Shown here one piece after another: positions 29,084 to 37,549 of a DNA stretch of 64,000 bases (the stretch's first letter is position 1; each line of letters opens with the position of its first letter). A program made the position numbers and the translations under genes. The notes under the pieces were generated by a model, which was given only the letters and a program-made list of their open reading frames with translations, was not told the DNA's origin and searched no databases. The DNA comes from Terriglobia bacterium (GTDB lineage: Bacteria; Acidobacteriota; Terriglobia; Terriglobales; Acidobacteriaceae): NCBI GenBank assembly GCA_020072815.1, contig JAIQGE010000013.1, positions 55,262-119,261 on the forward strand, read 5' to 3'.

Positions 29084-30607
29084 ATGAGGTATTGCGTGAA
29101 TCTGTTGTGGCGGCTTAAGTCGGCGATGTTCGCGACCGTCGGTGTCCTACTGGCAGCGGTTCCGGGGCTCGCGCAGCAGGCCCCAGCAGCTCCGTCGGCG
29201 CTCCAGGCAACGGCCGCCGCGGCTCTCGCGCGAACCGGGTGTCCTGAGCCTCCGCTGGCTGGTGCAGCAATCAGGGACGCGAGGGTGGCCGCCGAAGCGC
29301 AAATGGCCCAACCTCAAAGTGGCGGTGGGGCGGGACGAGGAGGCACGCCCTACTCGACGCAGGCGCGCACACTGGCGAGTGCCCGAGTGCAAACCGTGTG
29401 TGTTCCGGACTTTCGCGGAATGACTCTGGATCAAGCCAAGGCCGCAATTGACAAGACCAAAGGCCTGCACCTTGAGAGTGCGACTCCGCCAAATGGCTTG
29501 ACGGTAACGGCCCAGAACCCTGTGCCGTTTCGCTATGTCCCGGTCGGGACGGGTGTCACATTGCAATTGACGCCTGCGGATAGGGCTTCGCACTGGCGAG
29601 TGGTGCCGGACATTACGCGCATGGACGTATCGTTGTTACCGGCCTTCCTGGAGCGTGCCGGCTTGGCGTACGGAGGGTCGAAAAAGATTGAGACGAAACA
29701 ATACTCTGCTGGAACAATCATCCAGTCTCCGCTTGCGGGAACTCGCGTAGAAGAGTACACCCCGGTTTTCCGTTTCGAAGCTACGGTGCCGCCCCTACCG
29801 CAACCACAGGAAAATCATCTGGAGTTGGACGCTTCCCCTCACGTGGTGGTCGTCAATGAGCAAGTGGATTTTGAGGCTGTGCTGGCAACAGCCGTTCCGG
29901 GCGCGCAATACCAGTTCCAGTTTGGAGATGGCCGGCAAACCGGCCGGCAAGATGACAACAAGGCGCAGCACCAGTACGATCACGACGGTACGTTTAAGGT
30001 TAAGGCGACAGCTGTGCTGCCAAGCGGCGAAGAGCTTATCGCAGAGAAGGAGGTCCGCGTCCACACCACCACATGGACCGTGGATTTGGAGCTCAACCCG
30101 CGCCGTGCGGACACAAAAACGCCGATTTCTTTCCAAGCGAACCTTCTGCCGCCCCTCCCCCTGCCAGAGCGGCCGCAGTACTTGTTCTATTTTGACAATA
30201 ACAAGCAGCCCGTGACCTCGAATAACCCTATCGTGCAGCGGCGTTTTGCCGACGCCGGCACGCATTTCGCGCACGTCGTCGTCACGGACGCCGATGGACA
30301 CAGTTTTGAGAGTGACGTAAAGGCAGCCATCATTGATAAGCCGCCGCCACCGGTCTGGCTGTGGGTGTTGAGTGCTGTTGCCGCCGGCGCAATTTCCTGG
30401 CTAGGCGGATTGAAGATCGCGCAGAAGATCACCACCGGGCGTCTGCAATATGCCTTGGTCGCCGACACCCCGGGGCAACAGTCCGTCGAACAGCCCTCTG
30501 GGAGCGCGGTGGAGGCCGGGTTTGAGTTTCAAGTGGTGCATCCGCCGCTCGACCCCAACGCGCAATGTGCCGGACCGATCATCAAGCGAGTAGAGAGACT
30601 GCTATGA
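29084..30607 (+). CDS. Exported PASTA/PKD-domain membrane protein
   Basis: About 507 residues. Signal sequence (about 5-32, AMFATVGVLLAAVPGLA), an Ala-rich segment, two PASTA-like repeats (VCVPDFRGMTLDQAKAAI at about 108 and WRVVPDITRMDVSLLPAF at about 172), then two PKD-like beta-sandwich repeats (QFGDGRQTG, YFDNNKQPV, each closed by a DGTF/AGTH turn). A transmembrane helix near 425-445 (WLWVLSAVAAGAISWL) and a short C-terminal tail follow. PASTA repeats normally bind peptidoglycan in kinases and PBPs; here there is no kinase. The start is uncertain (a TTG at 29063 is the alternative). The last four bases overlap the next gene. Confidence 0.7.
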   Translation: MRYCVNLLWRLKSAMFATVGVLLAAVPGLAQQAPAAPSALQATAAAALARTGCPEPPLAGAAIRDARVAAEAQMAQPQSGGGAGRGGTPYSTQARTLASARVQTVCVPDFRGMTLDQAKAAIDKTKGLHLESATPPNGLTVTAQNPVPFRYVPVGTGVTLQLTPADRASHWRVVPDITRMDVSLLPAFLERAGLAYGGSKKIETKQYSAGTIIQSPLAGTRVEEYTPVFRFEATVPPLPQPQENHLELDASPHVVVVNEQVDFEAVLATAVPGAQYQFQFGDGRQTGRQDDNKAQHQYDHDGTFKVKATAVLPSGEELIAEKEVRVHTTTWTVDLELNPRRADTKTPISFQANLLPPLPLPERPQYLFYFDNNKQPVTSNNPIVQRRFADAGTHFAHVVVTDADGHSFESDVKAAIIDKPPPPVWLWVLSAVAAGAISWLGGLKIAQKITTGRLQYALVADTPGQQSVEQPSGSAVEAGFEFQVVHPPLDPNAQCAGPIIKRVERLL

Positions 30608-31221
30608 GCAAAACAGACATGAACATGAAGGATCTTTTTGCCGTGGAACCCGGGATCAGCGCCGCGGTCCCGCGGGAGAAGTTCGACAAGGCCAACAGCG
30701 CAGCGGAGTTGAAGGCGAATCTCGCGAAGACCTCCCAGCTCATCAGGTGGAACGTGGTCAAGGACGTCCTGGCGGAAAAGACGGTGGAGATGCTGGATAT
30801 CCCGATGGTGAAGGTACTTTTTCCCGCGTGGAAGAAATACCGGGAGATTATGGAGTATGCCGATCCGCAGAAGCATCCTCCGCAAGAAACCTCGCTGGTC
30901 TGGCTTGCCGAGCACACCGTGGAAACCAAGCATCGCCCGCACCTGCAGGTCAGCTATCGGGGAGTGAAGTTTTCCGACCTCGAGTTCACGCTGACCGCTG
31001 CACTAACGCTGAAGGGAATCGTGCTGCGCATTCAGGACGGGAAGATCAAGGAGATCAAAGAGGGCACTATTTCAGGCAAAGGATCGCTGCTCTTGGAGAC
31101 AGAGTTGGTGATCGAGAAGACGTTTGGCTCTTACGACCTGCCGGGCCGCCTCGACCTGGGCGACGGAATTCCGTTGCGCGACTCCGGCGCAGACCGTGTT
31201 TCCACTGCAGCCGGACGATAA
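30604..31221 (+). CDS. Protein of unknown function, coupled to the PASTA/PKD protein
   Basis: 205 residues, ATG overlapping the upstream stop as ATGA. No signal peptide or membrane segment. The middle (about 60-120) is amphipathic and rich in Lys/Glu (VKVLFPAWKKYREIMEYADP). The second half (about 120-185) is a run of beta-strand-like sequence with alternating hydrophobic residues (FSDLEFTLTAALTLKGIVL, then IQDGKIKEIKEGTISGKGSL). I do not recognise the family. The overlap suggests that it works with the PASTA/PKD protein. Confidence 0.65.
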   Translation: MSKTDMNMKDLFAVEPGISAAVPREKFDKANSAAELKANLAKTSQLIRWNVVKDVLAEKTVEMLDIPMVKVLFPAWKKYREIMEYADPQKHPPQETSLVWLAEHTVETKHRPHLQVSYRGVKFSDLEFTLTAALTLKGIVLRIQDGKIKEIKEGTISGKGSLLLETELVIEKTFGSYDLPGRLDLGDGIPLRDSGADRVSTAAGR

Positions 31222-31439
31222 CGCCTAACTCGGAGGCGGGCCACGCCGTTGCGGAGCGGATCAACTCCGAGCCATCCTATGGGGCACATCTCTGGTGCAG
31301 AGGCGAAACGCCAGACCTGGCGCCGTTTACGTAAAGCGTCACCAAGGGTGTAATCCAGCCTAACCGTGATAACATATTACAGGTAAGTCTGCGGTCCCGC
31401 CTCGCGCGCCGGAATCCCTTCGCAGCTCCATAAAAACTA

Positions 31440-33074
31440 ATGATTTCAGTCAGTAACGTGTCCATGCGCTACGGCGCCAAAGTCTTGTTTGAAGAGGTCT
31501 CCACGGCATTCACGCCGGGGAAGCGCTACGGCCTCACCGGCCCCAACGGCGCCGGCAAGACCACCTTCATGAACCTGCTCTCCGGTGAGCTTGAGCCGCA
31601 GAAGGGCAACGTGGTGCGTCCGCGGAAGCTCAGCGTGCTCAGCCAGGACCAGTTTGCCTTTGACGCGTATCGCGTGATTGACACCGTCATCATGGGCAAC
31701 AAGCGCCTGTGGACCGCGCTGGAAGAGCGCAACCACATTTACGAAAAACCCGCGATGAGCAATGAAGACGGCATGCGCTTGGGGGAACTGGAAGGCATCG
31801 TCGGCGAAGAAGACGGTTATTCCGCCGAAACTGATGCGGCCATTCTGCTGCAGGGGCTCGACATCCCGGATAGCGTGCATGAGCGCAAGATGGGCGAGCT
31901 GCCCGGCGGACAAAAGATGCGCGTTCTGTTGGCGCAGGCGCTCTTCGGCCATCCCCAGGCCCTGCTGCTGGACGAGCCCACGAACCATCTTGATCTCGAT
32001 TCCATCCACTGGCTCCAGGATTTTCTCAACCGCTATGACGGCGTGCTGATCACCATCTCGCACGACCGACATTTTCTGAACAGCATCTGCACCCACATCG
32101 CCGACATTGATTACGAAACCATCATCACTTACACCGGCGGCTATGACGACATGGTGATGGCCAAGACCCAGGTGCGTTCGCAGATTGAAGGGCAGAACGC
32201 GCAACGCGAAAAGAAGATCGCGCAGCTCAATGAGTTCATCGCGCGCTTCGCCGCCGGCACCCGCTCCAGCCAGGTACAGTCGCGGCGCAAGGAAGTCGAG
32301 CGGCTGCAGCTCACCGAGCTGGCCAAGTCCAATATCGCGCGTCCGTATCTCAAATTCGACATGAAGCGGCCCTCGGGCAAACACATTCTCGAGGTGGAAA
32401 AAGTCAGCAAGTCGTACGGAGAGGCTGAAGTCGGCGTCATTCAGGGCTTCACCGCCAGCGTGCTGCGCGGAGAAAAAATCGCGCTCATGGGACGCAACGG
32501 CGCCGGCAAAACCACCCTGCTCAACGCGCTCTTGGCCAACTCACCCACCACGCCGGAAGCCGAACTGCGCAAGACCAGCGGCTACGCGGGAGCTTTCATT
32601 GACGCCGGCAAAGTAGTTTGGGGACACGAAGCCTCCATCGGCTACTTTCCCCAGGACCATCGCAGCTTGATTGACAAAGGCAGCACCGTGCTGGAGTGGC
32701 TTTTCCAGTGGGACCCGTCAGTATCCAACGAAGAGATCCGCGGCCTGCTGGGCCAAATGCTCTTCGGCCGCGACGAAGCCAACAAGAAGACTGACGTGCT
32801 CTCCGGCGGCGAGGCCGCCCGCATCATCTTCTGCAAACTCATGCTGCAGAAGCCCAACGTGCTGGTGCTGGACGAGCCCACCAACCATCTGGACCTGGAG
32901 TCCATCAACGCGCTCAACATCGCGCTGCAGCGCTACCAGGGGACGGTATTACTGGTTACGCATGACCACGATCTTATTGACGAGGTCGCCACCCGCATCT
33001 GGCATTTCGACGATCACAAGATCGAGGACTTCAAGGGTACTTACGAGGAGTATCAGGCTGCCGTGCAGGTGTAG
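31440..33074 (+). CDS. ABC-F family ATPase, YbiT-like
   Basis: A 544-residue tandem ATPase without membrane domains. Two nucleotide-binding domains are visible, with Walker A GPNGAGKTT and GRNGAGKTT, signatures LPGGQ and LSGGE, and Walker B LLLDEPTNHLDL and LVLDEPTNHLDL. The ABC-F linker between them (about 235-305, basic and helical) is the P-site tRNA interaction motif. The overall sequence, including LSQDQFAFDAYRVIDTVIMG, follows E. coli YbiT closely. ABC-F proteins act on ribosomes to relieve stalling. It stands alone. Confidence 0.9.
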   Translation: MISVSNVSMRYGAKVLFEEVSTAFTPGKRYGLTGPNGAGKTTFMNLLSGELEPQKGNVVRPRKLSVLSQDQFAFDAYRVIDTVIMGNKRLWTALEERNHIYEKPAMSNEDGMRLGELEGIVGEEDGYSAETDAAILLQGLDIPDSVHERKMGELPGGQKMRVLLAQALFGHPQALLLDEPTNHLDLDSIHWLQDFLNRYDGVLITISHDRHFLNSICTHIADIDYETIITYTGGYDDMVMAKTQVRSQIEGQNAQREKKIAQLNEFIARFAAGTRSSQVQSRRKEVERLQLTELAKSNIARPYLKFDMKRPSGKHILEVEKVSKSYGEAEVGVIQGFTASVLRGEKIALMGRNGAGKTTLLNALLANSPTTPEAELRKTSGYAGAFIDAGKVVWGHEASIGYFPQDHRSLIDKGSTVLEWLFQWDPSVSNEEIRGLLGQMLFGRDEANKKTDVLSGGEAARIIFCKLMLQKPNVLVLDEPTNHLDLESINALNIALQRYQGTVLLVTHDHDLIDEVATRIWHFDDHKIEDFKGTYEEYQAAVQV

Positions 33075-33228
33075 CCGAAGCCAGTGCTGCGGTTCGGGCG
33101 GCGCGCGCAGGATTTCGGCAGAAGAGTTTTACCAGCGCACAACGTCGGCGCGTTTGAGACGCCCAGGCCGATGCCTCTTGGGCGCCTCAACTCTTCCGTG
33201 ACCGCTCCGTCCCTGCCGAAGGTCTTCC

Positions 33229-33954
33229 TTATCGCGCGCCCAGGCCCTGAGAACTCTGCCTCGGCCGTTCCACAACTCCCTCATCCGACGCGGAAGTGAT
33301 GGAGTAGCCAACACCGCGCACTGTGCGAATCAACGGCGTGCTAAACCCTTGATCAACTTTCAGGCGCAGGTAGTTGACGTAAACGTCCACAATGTTGGTG
33401 AGCCCTTCAAAGCCAACGTTCCACACGTGCTCCACGATCATGGTGCGGGTAACGCTGCGTCCCGCATTGCGCATCATGTATTCCAGCACCGCGTACTCGC
33501 GCTGGGTGAGGTTGATCACCTTTCCTCCACGGGTCACGGTGTGGCGCAGGCGGTCCAATTCCAGGTCACCCACGCTGAGCTTGTCCAACAGTTCCTGCGG
33601 ACGGCGCAGAAGCGTCTGGAGACGGACCAGCAGTTCTTCAAAAGAAAATGGTTTCACCATAAAGTCATCGGCGCCGGCCTGCAATGCGCAGACTCGGTCA
33701 GAGACTTCTTTGTGGGCGCTCAGGAACAGGACCCGGGCCTGCGATCCGGACTTGCGCAGTTTCTTCAATACCGACAACCCGTCAAGTTTTGGCAAGTTCC
33801 AATCGAGAATCACGGCGTCGTAGTCAATCTCCGTGGCGAGTTGCAGGCCTTCTTCGCCGTCCGTCGCCACATCAACGGCATAGTGGTCGGCTTCCAGACC
33901 CTTGACCAAGGTCCTTGCTACCTTAGGATCATCCTCAACAATAAGAATTCGCAC
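33229..33954 (-). CDS. OmpR/PhoB-family response regulator
   Basis: 241 residues: receiver (1-118; ILIVEDDPK, phosphoacceptor Asp in AVILDWNLP, Lys in MVKPFSF) and winged-helix DNA-binding domain (about 128-225, ending RTVRGVGYSI). It is clearly paralogous to the regulator at 3652. No kinase gene adjoins it, so it is an orphan by position. A strong palindrome of the Crp/Fnr type lies about 180 bp upstream of its start. Confidence 0.92.
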   Translation of the reverse strand: MRILIVEDDPKVARTLVKGLEADHYAVDVATDGEEGLQLATEIDYDAVILDWNLPKLDGLSVLKKLRKSGSQARVLFLSAHKEVSDRVCALQAGADDFMVKPFSFEELLVRLQTLLRRPQELLDKLSVGDLELDRLRHTVTRGGKVINLTQREYAVLEYMMRNAGRSVTRTMIVEHVWNVGFEGLTNIVDVYVNYLRLKVDQGFSTPLIRTVRGVGYSITSASDEGVVERPRQSSQGLGAR

Positions 33955-34126
33955 GCTTCACCTTCCTGCGTCCGCACGGTTATGCGGATCTGATTTGAGA
34001 TAAACCCAAGAATCTGTGGTTCGGCCCGTGATGAGGAAGCGGAGCAAAGAGGGTGCATCAGTTACCGGAAGTTGCTTCCCTTGCGCACAAGAGTCTCATT
34101 TTGTCTTAAGGCTGTCGGTGAGATTT

Positions 34127-34168
34127 ATCACACCATAAATGTGATGGGGATCACATTCGCGGTGTGAT
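34127..34168. promoter_or_regulatory. Nested palindrome with a Crp/Fnr-type operator core
   Basis: The inner palindrome AATGTGAT-GGGG-ATCACATT (34138-34157) contains TGTGA-N6-TCACA, the textbook Crp half-site arrangement. It is embedded in an outer one, ATCACACC (34127-34134) with GGTGTGAT (34161-34168). It sits between the end of rpoD and the start of the PhoB-type regulator, both on the minus strand. It could be an operator for the regulator gene or, as a hairpin, part of the rpoD 3' end. Confidence 0.65.
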
Positions 34169-34272
34169 TAAGCCGCGCTGCCTTCGGCCAAGCGCCGCTC
34201 TTAAGCTGCGAAGCAGCGGCGAAGATTTATTTACGCCGGCTTGATCCTATGACCGCAAGGACGAGAGGCGAT

Positions 34273-35961
34273 TCAGTCTCTGTCGCCGTCCACAAATGCC
34301 CTGAGTTTACGCGACCGCGAGGGGTGGCGCAGTTTGCGCAAGGCTTTGGCTTCGATCTGGCGGATGCGTTCGCGGGTGACCTGGAAGTTCTGTCCCACTT
34401 CTTCCAGGGTGTGTTCAGAGCCGTCTTCCAGCCCGAACCGCATTCGGATGATGCGCTCTTCCCGCGGGCTGAGCGTGCGGAGAACGTGGGCCGTTTGTTT
34501 CTTCAAGTCCACGTCCAGCATCGCCTGGGCCGGTGATACGCCGGCCGTATCCTGGATCAGGTCGCTCAAGTGCGAATCTTCTTCTTCTCCGATGGGCGTC
34601 TCCAGTGAAATCGGCTGCTGCGCGATCTTGAGAATCTTGCGGACTTTTGACACCGGGATGTCCATGCGCTGCGCGACTTCCTCTGACGACGGCTCATGAC
34701 CAAGCTCCTGCACCAGCTGGCGCGAGGTGCGGATCAGCTTGTTGATGTTCTCGATCATGTGCACGGGAACGCGGATGGTGCGGGCCTGGTCGGAGATGGC
34801 GCGGGTCACGGCCTGGCGGATCCACCAGGTCGCATAGGTGGAAAACTTGTAGCCGCGGCGATACTCGAACTTGTCCACAGCTTTCATCAGCCCCATGTTG
34901 CCTTCCTGGATCAAGTCCAGGAACTGCAGGCCGCGATTGGTATATTTCTTGGCAATGGAGACCACCAGGCGCAGGTTGGCTTCCACCAGTTCGCGCTTGG
35001 CGTACTCGGCGTCTACGTTGCCTTGGAGAATTTCGCGCTGGGTGCGGCGCAGCTCCACGTAGCTGGTCCGGGCTTCCTGCTCCAGTCTTTTGAGGTCGCC
35101 ATGGCACGTGCGCTGCTGGCGCTTGTATTCCTTGCGCAGTTCCTCGCTGCGTGTGCCCTCATACTTCTTTTCCCAGTGACGAAGCTGGCGTTCCAGTGAC
35201 CGCATAGCTTCCGTGGTGGTGGTAACTCTTTCGATCAAGCGCTTGCGTTCAGCGTGGGTGTACCTGAACGCGCGGATCACTTTGGAAACCGCCACTCTCT
35301 CCCGGCCCAGTTTCCAGCGGCTGCGGCGATATCGCTTGGCGTTCTTTTTCGGATCAATGCCCGCGATTTCGTCTTCCAGCGCCAGCGCTTTCTTGTGGTG
35401 CTTCACCATCTCATCAATCTTGCTGATGGTGGCGGTGGCGCGCGCGGAAAGAATCTCTTCCGTGATCTCTTCTTCGTCGAAGATGACGAAGTCTTTGATC
35501 GCGCGGGCGCCGGACTTCAAGTCCGCGCCAATCGCCGTTATTTCCTGAATCACGATGGGCGAGCGGGAAATGGCCTTGAGCACGCGGAGATGTCCGCGCT
35601 CGAACCGCTTGGCGATCTCAATTTCTCCCTGGCGCGTCAGCAGCGGCACGGTGCCCATTTCCCGCAGGTACAAACGGACGGGATCGCTGGTCTTGTCCAG
35701 AACTTCGGGGGCCAGCCTGAATTCCGCGTCCTCTTCGGGCTCCAGTTCCGCTTCCAGCTTCCTTCTGCGGTTGGAAGGCGTTTCTTCTTCCGGCAGCACG
35801 TCAATGCCGCGCCGGTCCAGCATGGTTACCAGATCTTCGACGTCCTCCGGGGAAACATCATCCACAAGGTCGCCAGCCTCGCCCAGGACGGGATCGGCCG
35901 GGTCCTCTCCCTCCATACTGATGATCTTCTTCATAGGGTCGTTTTTGTCGTGGACAGCCAA
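34273..35961 (-). CDS. rpoD: RNA polymerase primary sigma factor RpoD
   Basis: 562 residues. A short acidic N-terminal region (about 1-85, including [20 protein letters not shown]) stands for sigma region 1.1. Region 1.2 begins at [16 protein letters not shown]. The non-conserved helical insertion (about 130-300) is typical of primary sigmas. Region 2 has [20 protein letters not shown] and [14 protein letters not shown], region 3 follows, and region 4 ends with [20 protein letters not shown]. It directs housekeeping transcription. No dnaG or other macromolecular-synthesis genes adjoin it. Confidence 0.95.
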   Translation of the reverse strand: MAVHDKNDPMKKIISMEGEDPADPVLGEAGDLVDDVSPEDVEDLVTMLDRRGIDVLPEEETPSNRRRKLEAELEPEEDAEFRLAPEVLDKTSDPVRLYLREMGTVPLLTRQGEIEIAKRFERGHLRVLKAISRSPIVIQEITAIGADLKSGARAIKDFVIFDEEEITEEILSARATATISKIDEMVKHHKKALALEDEIAGIDPKKNAKRYRRSRWKLGRERVAVSKVIRAFRYTHAERKRLIERVTTTTEAMRSLERQLRHWEKKYEGTRSEELRKEYKRQQRTCHGDLKRLEQEARTSYVELRRTQREILQGNVDAEYAKRELVEANLRLVVSIAKKYTNRGLQFLDLIQEGNMGLMKAVDKFEYRRGYKFSTYATWWIRQAVTRAISDQARTIRVPVHMIENINKLIRTSRQLVQELGHEPSSEEVAQRMDIPVSKVRKILKIAQQPISLETPIGEEEDSHLSDLIQDTAGVSPAQAMLDVDLKKQTAHVLRTLSPREERIIRMRFGLEDGSEHTLEEVGQNFQVTRERIRQIEAKALRKLRHPSRSRKLRAFVDGDRD

Positions 35962-36144
35962 GAGTTACCTTTCGCACCGGCGGGGGTTCCATAACGCATC
36001 ATCACTGCCGAGCGTTACTCAGACATTTTCAACAAATATGATGTGTGTTCACGGCCAATTGGCCGCAGCTGCCCACATACCACGCTGTCGCTTCCGTTTG
36101 CGGTTCCATTTCGCCGTTCCCGCGGGAACGATGGAGAAAACAAG

Positions 36145-36333
36145 CTAGAGAACAGGCTTGAGCTTCAGGGAGTCAATCTCTTGAAGAATCGTCTGCAGGC
36201 GCTGTTCCAGCTGCCGCTTCGTCCGTGGCTTCCGCTCGGTCTTGGTGAATTGCCCGTAGTTTGCGATGGAGCGGCGATAAAAATCAGCAGTTTTATTGAG
36301 CAATTCGGCTTTCTGGTCAGTGATTGTGGACAT
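36145..36333 (-). CDS. Small protein of unknown function
   Basis: 62 residues, mostly helical and basic (RKPRTKRQLEQRLQTILQEID), with no cysteine or membrane segment. The ATG is preceded by TAGGGGT, a fair ribosome-binding site, and codon use resembles the neighbours. It sits between the zinc-finger-like protein gene and rpoD on the same strand. I do not recognise it. Confidence 0.5.
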   Translation of the reverse strand: MSTITDQKAELLNKTADFYRRSIANYGQFTKTERKPRTKRQLEQRLQTILQEIDSLKLKPVL

Positions 36334-36381
36334 ACCCCTATTCTACAGGAGATCGTCTTTGACCGCAGGCCGAATCTTTCG

Positions 36382-36633
36382 CTAGGGCAGGCTCGGCAGT
36401 TCCATGGTGCCGTGATGCTTCCGTTCCTGGATGTGGTCCCAGACCAGTTGATCGCTCACCCAGAAGGCCTGTTTTTTGGCCATTTCCACGTTCTGCAGGG
36501 CGTGGTCATGCTGGATGGCGAACCGCTGGCCGCACTTGCTGCAGACAACGGTCTCCATCAGCGCGGTCTTGGACGAAGGCTCCAAAGTCGCAGCGGCGCC
36601 ACGCAAGCGTCTTGCAACGCCATTTGGATTCAC
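36382..36633 (-). CDS. Small protein with one CxxC knuckle
   Basis: Up to 83 residues, with VVCSKCGQRFAIQHD, half of a zinc-ribbon, then a helical segment. The GTG at 36633 overlaps the stop of the RRM gene as GTGA, which favours translational coupling; an ATG at 36558 would give a 58-residue form starting just before the CxxC. With only two cysteines, zinc binding would need a dimer or the two His residues near HDH. Function unknown. Confidence 0.5.
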   Translation of the reverse strand: MNPNGVARRLRGAAATLEPSSKTALMETVVCSKCGQRFAIQHDHALQNVEMAKKQAFWVSDQLVWDHIQERKHHGTMELPSLP

Positions 36634-36932
36634 CAGCGCGGCTCGCGTTTCGGACGATCGCCGCCCCGGCCGCCATCGCGCCGTGGCGCTTGTGGCTTGG
36701 CTTCGTTGACGGTGAGCGCCCTGCCGTTTGAGTCCTTGCCGTTCAGGCCGGCCATCGCCTTTTCCGCTTCGTCATCGTTGGGCATGGTTACAAAGCCGAA
36801 ACCGCGTGAGCGTCCGGTATCGCGGTCCGTGGCCAGGGAAACACTCTCAATGTTTCCGTACGGCTCGAACAGTGACCGCAGTTCAGGTTCTGTCATGCTG
36901 AAAGGAAAATTTCCGACGTAAATCTTCTTCAA
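36630..36932 (-). CDS. RNA-binding protein with a single RRM
   Basis: About 100 residues: one RNA recognition motif with RNP2 KIYVGNFPF and RNP1 RGFGFVTM, followed by a Gly/Arg/Pro-rich basic tail (PRRDGGRGGDRPKREPRW). This is the arrangement of the cyanobacterial-type Rbp proteins, which are often cold-induced. The TTG at 36932 is chosen because AAGGAG lies 7 nt upstream and the RRM begins at once; the frame is open further upstream without RRM character. Confidence 0.85.
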   Translation of the reverse strand: MKKIYVGNFPFSMTEPELRSLFEPYGNIESVSLATDRDTGRSRGFGFVTMPNDDEAEKAMAGLNGKDSNGRALTVNEAKPQAPRRDGGRGGDRPKREPRW

Positions 36933-37549
36933 GTTGTTGCTCCTTGGTTCATGATGGTGGGATTGGCTGTTCTCAGCAGAAATAGGCAGGAAAAAGCAGG
37001 GATCGCGTCTATCCGAGTCGAGGACAACTGACTTGTCAGATCTGATTCTACACCCGAAAGCCATGTTGGAGCCAGCTCCTCCGATCGCCAACTTTGATTA
37101 CTACTTCGTAAATTTTAGAGCCAAACCCCACCCCCCATGACCTGTTTGTTGCAAACAAAGGGCGAAGTGTAATTCGACAAGGCAGTCACTGGACGGTCGA
37201 AGCCGCTTTTTCGCTTCGCTTCGGCCTAGAATCGCTATCAATTTTCCCAGCGACGCCACAACCGCGATATTACTCTCTGGTTAACACCAATGGGCGTCGC
37301 CCCGGCCGTTTCCCTTGAGTTTTCAAAGAACCGTCGCCCCGCCGCCTGGGCAGCGGGTATTCGCCAAACCGCCAAATCCTAACATCCAATTATTGTGTTT
37401 GAATATATCGTATTTTGTTCGCTAATACAAGAGTGGAGCAGCCGGCTCCTCGCGATACGATCTGCGGCGGCTCGGATTCGGCGGTCAGGAGGGAATGAGA
37501 GCTTGCCGGGAAGCCCCATGGCTGGAGCTTCCCGGTTTGCTGGTGCGCG
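36933..37549. other. Intergenic region
   Basis: About 617 bp between the RRM gene and the end of the first FN3/DUF11 protein gene, with no credible gene. CCGGGAAGC (37506-37514) and GCTTCCCGG (37527-37535) form a 9-bp stem just past the stop of the gene ending at 37550. It has no T-run on the minus strand, so it is a 3'-end hairpin at best. The AT-rich stretch near 37390-37430 may hold a promoter but shows no clear boxes. Confidence 0.4.
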
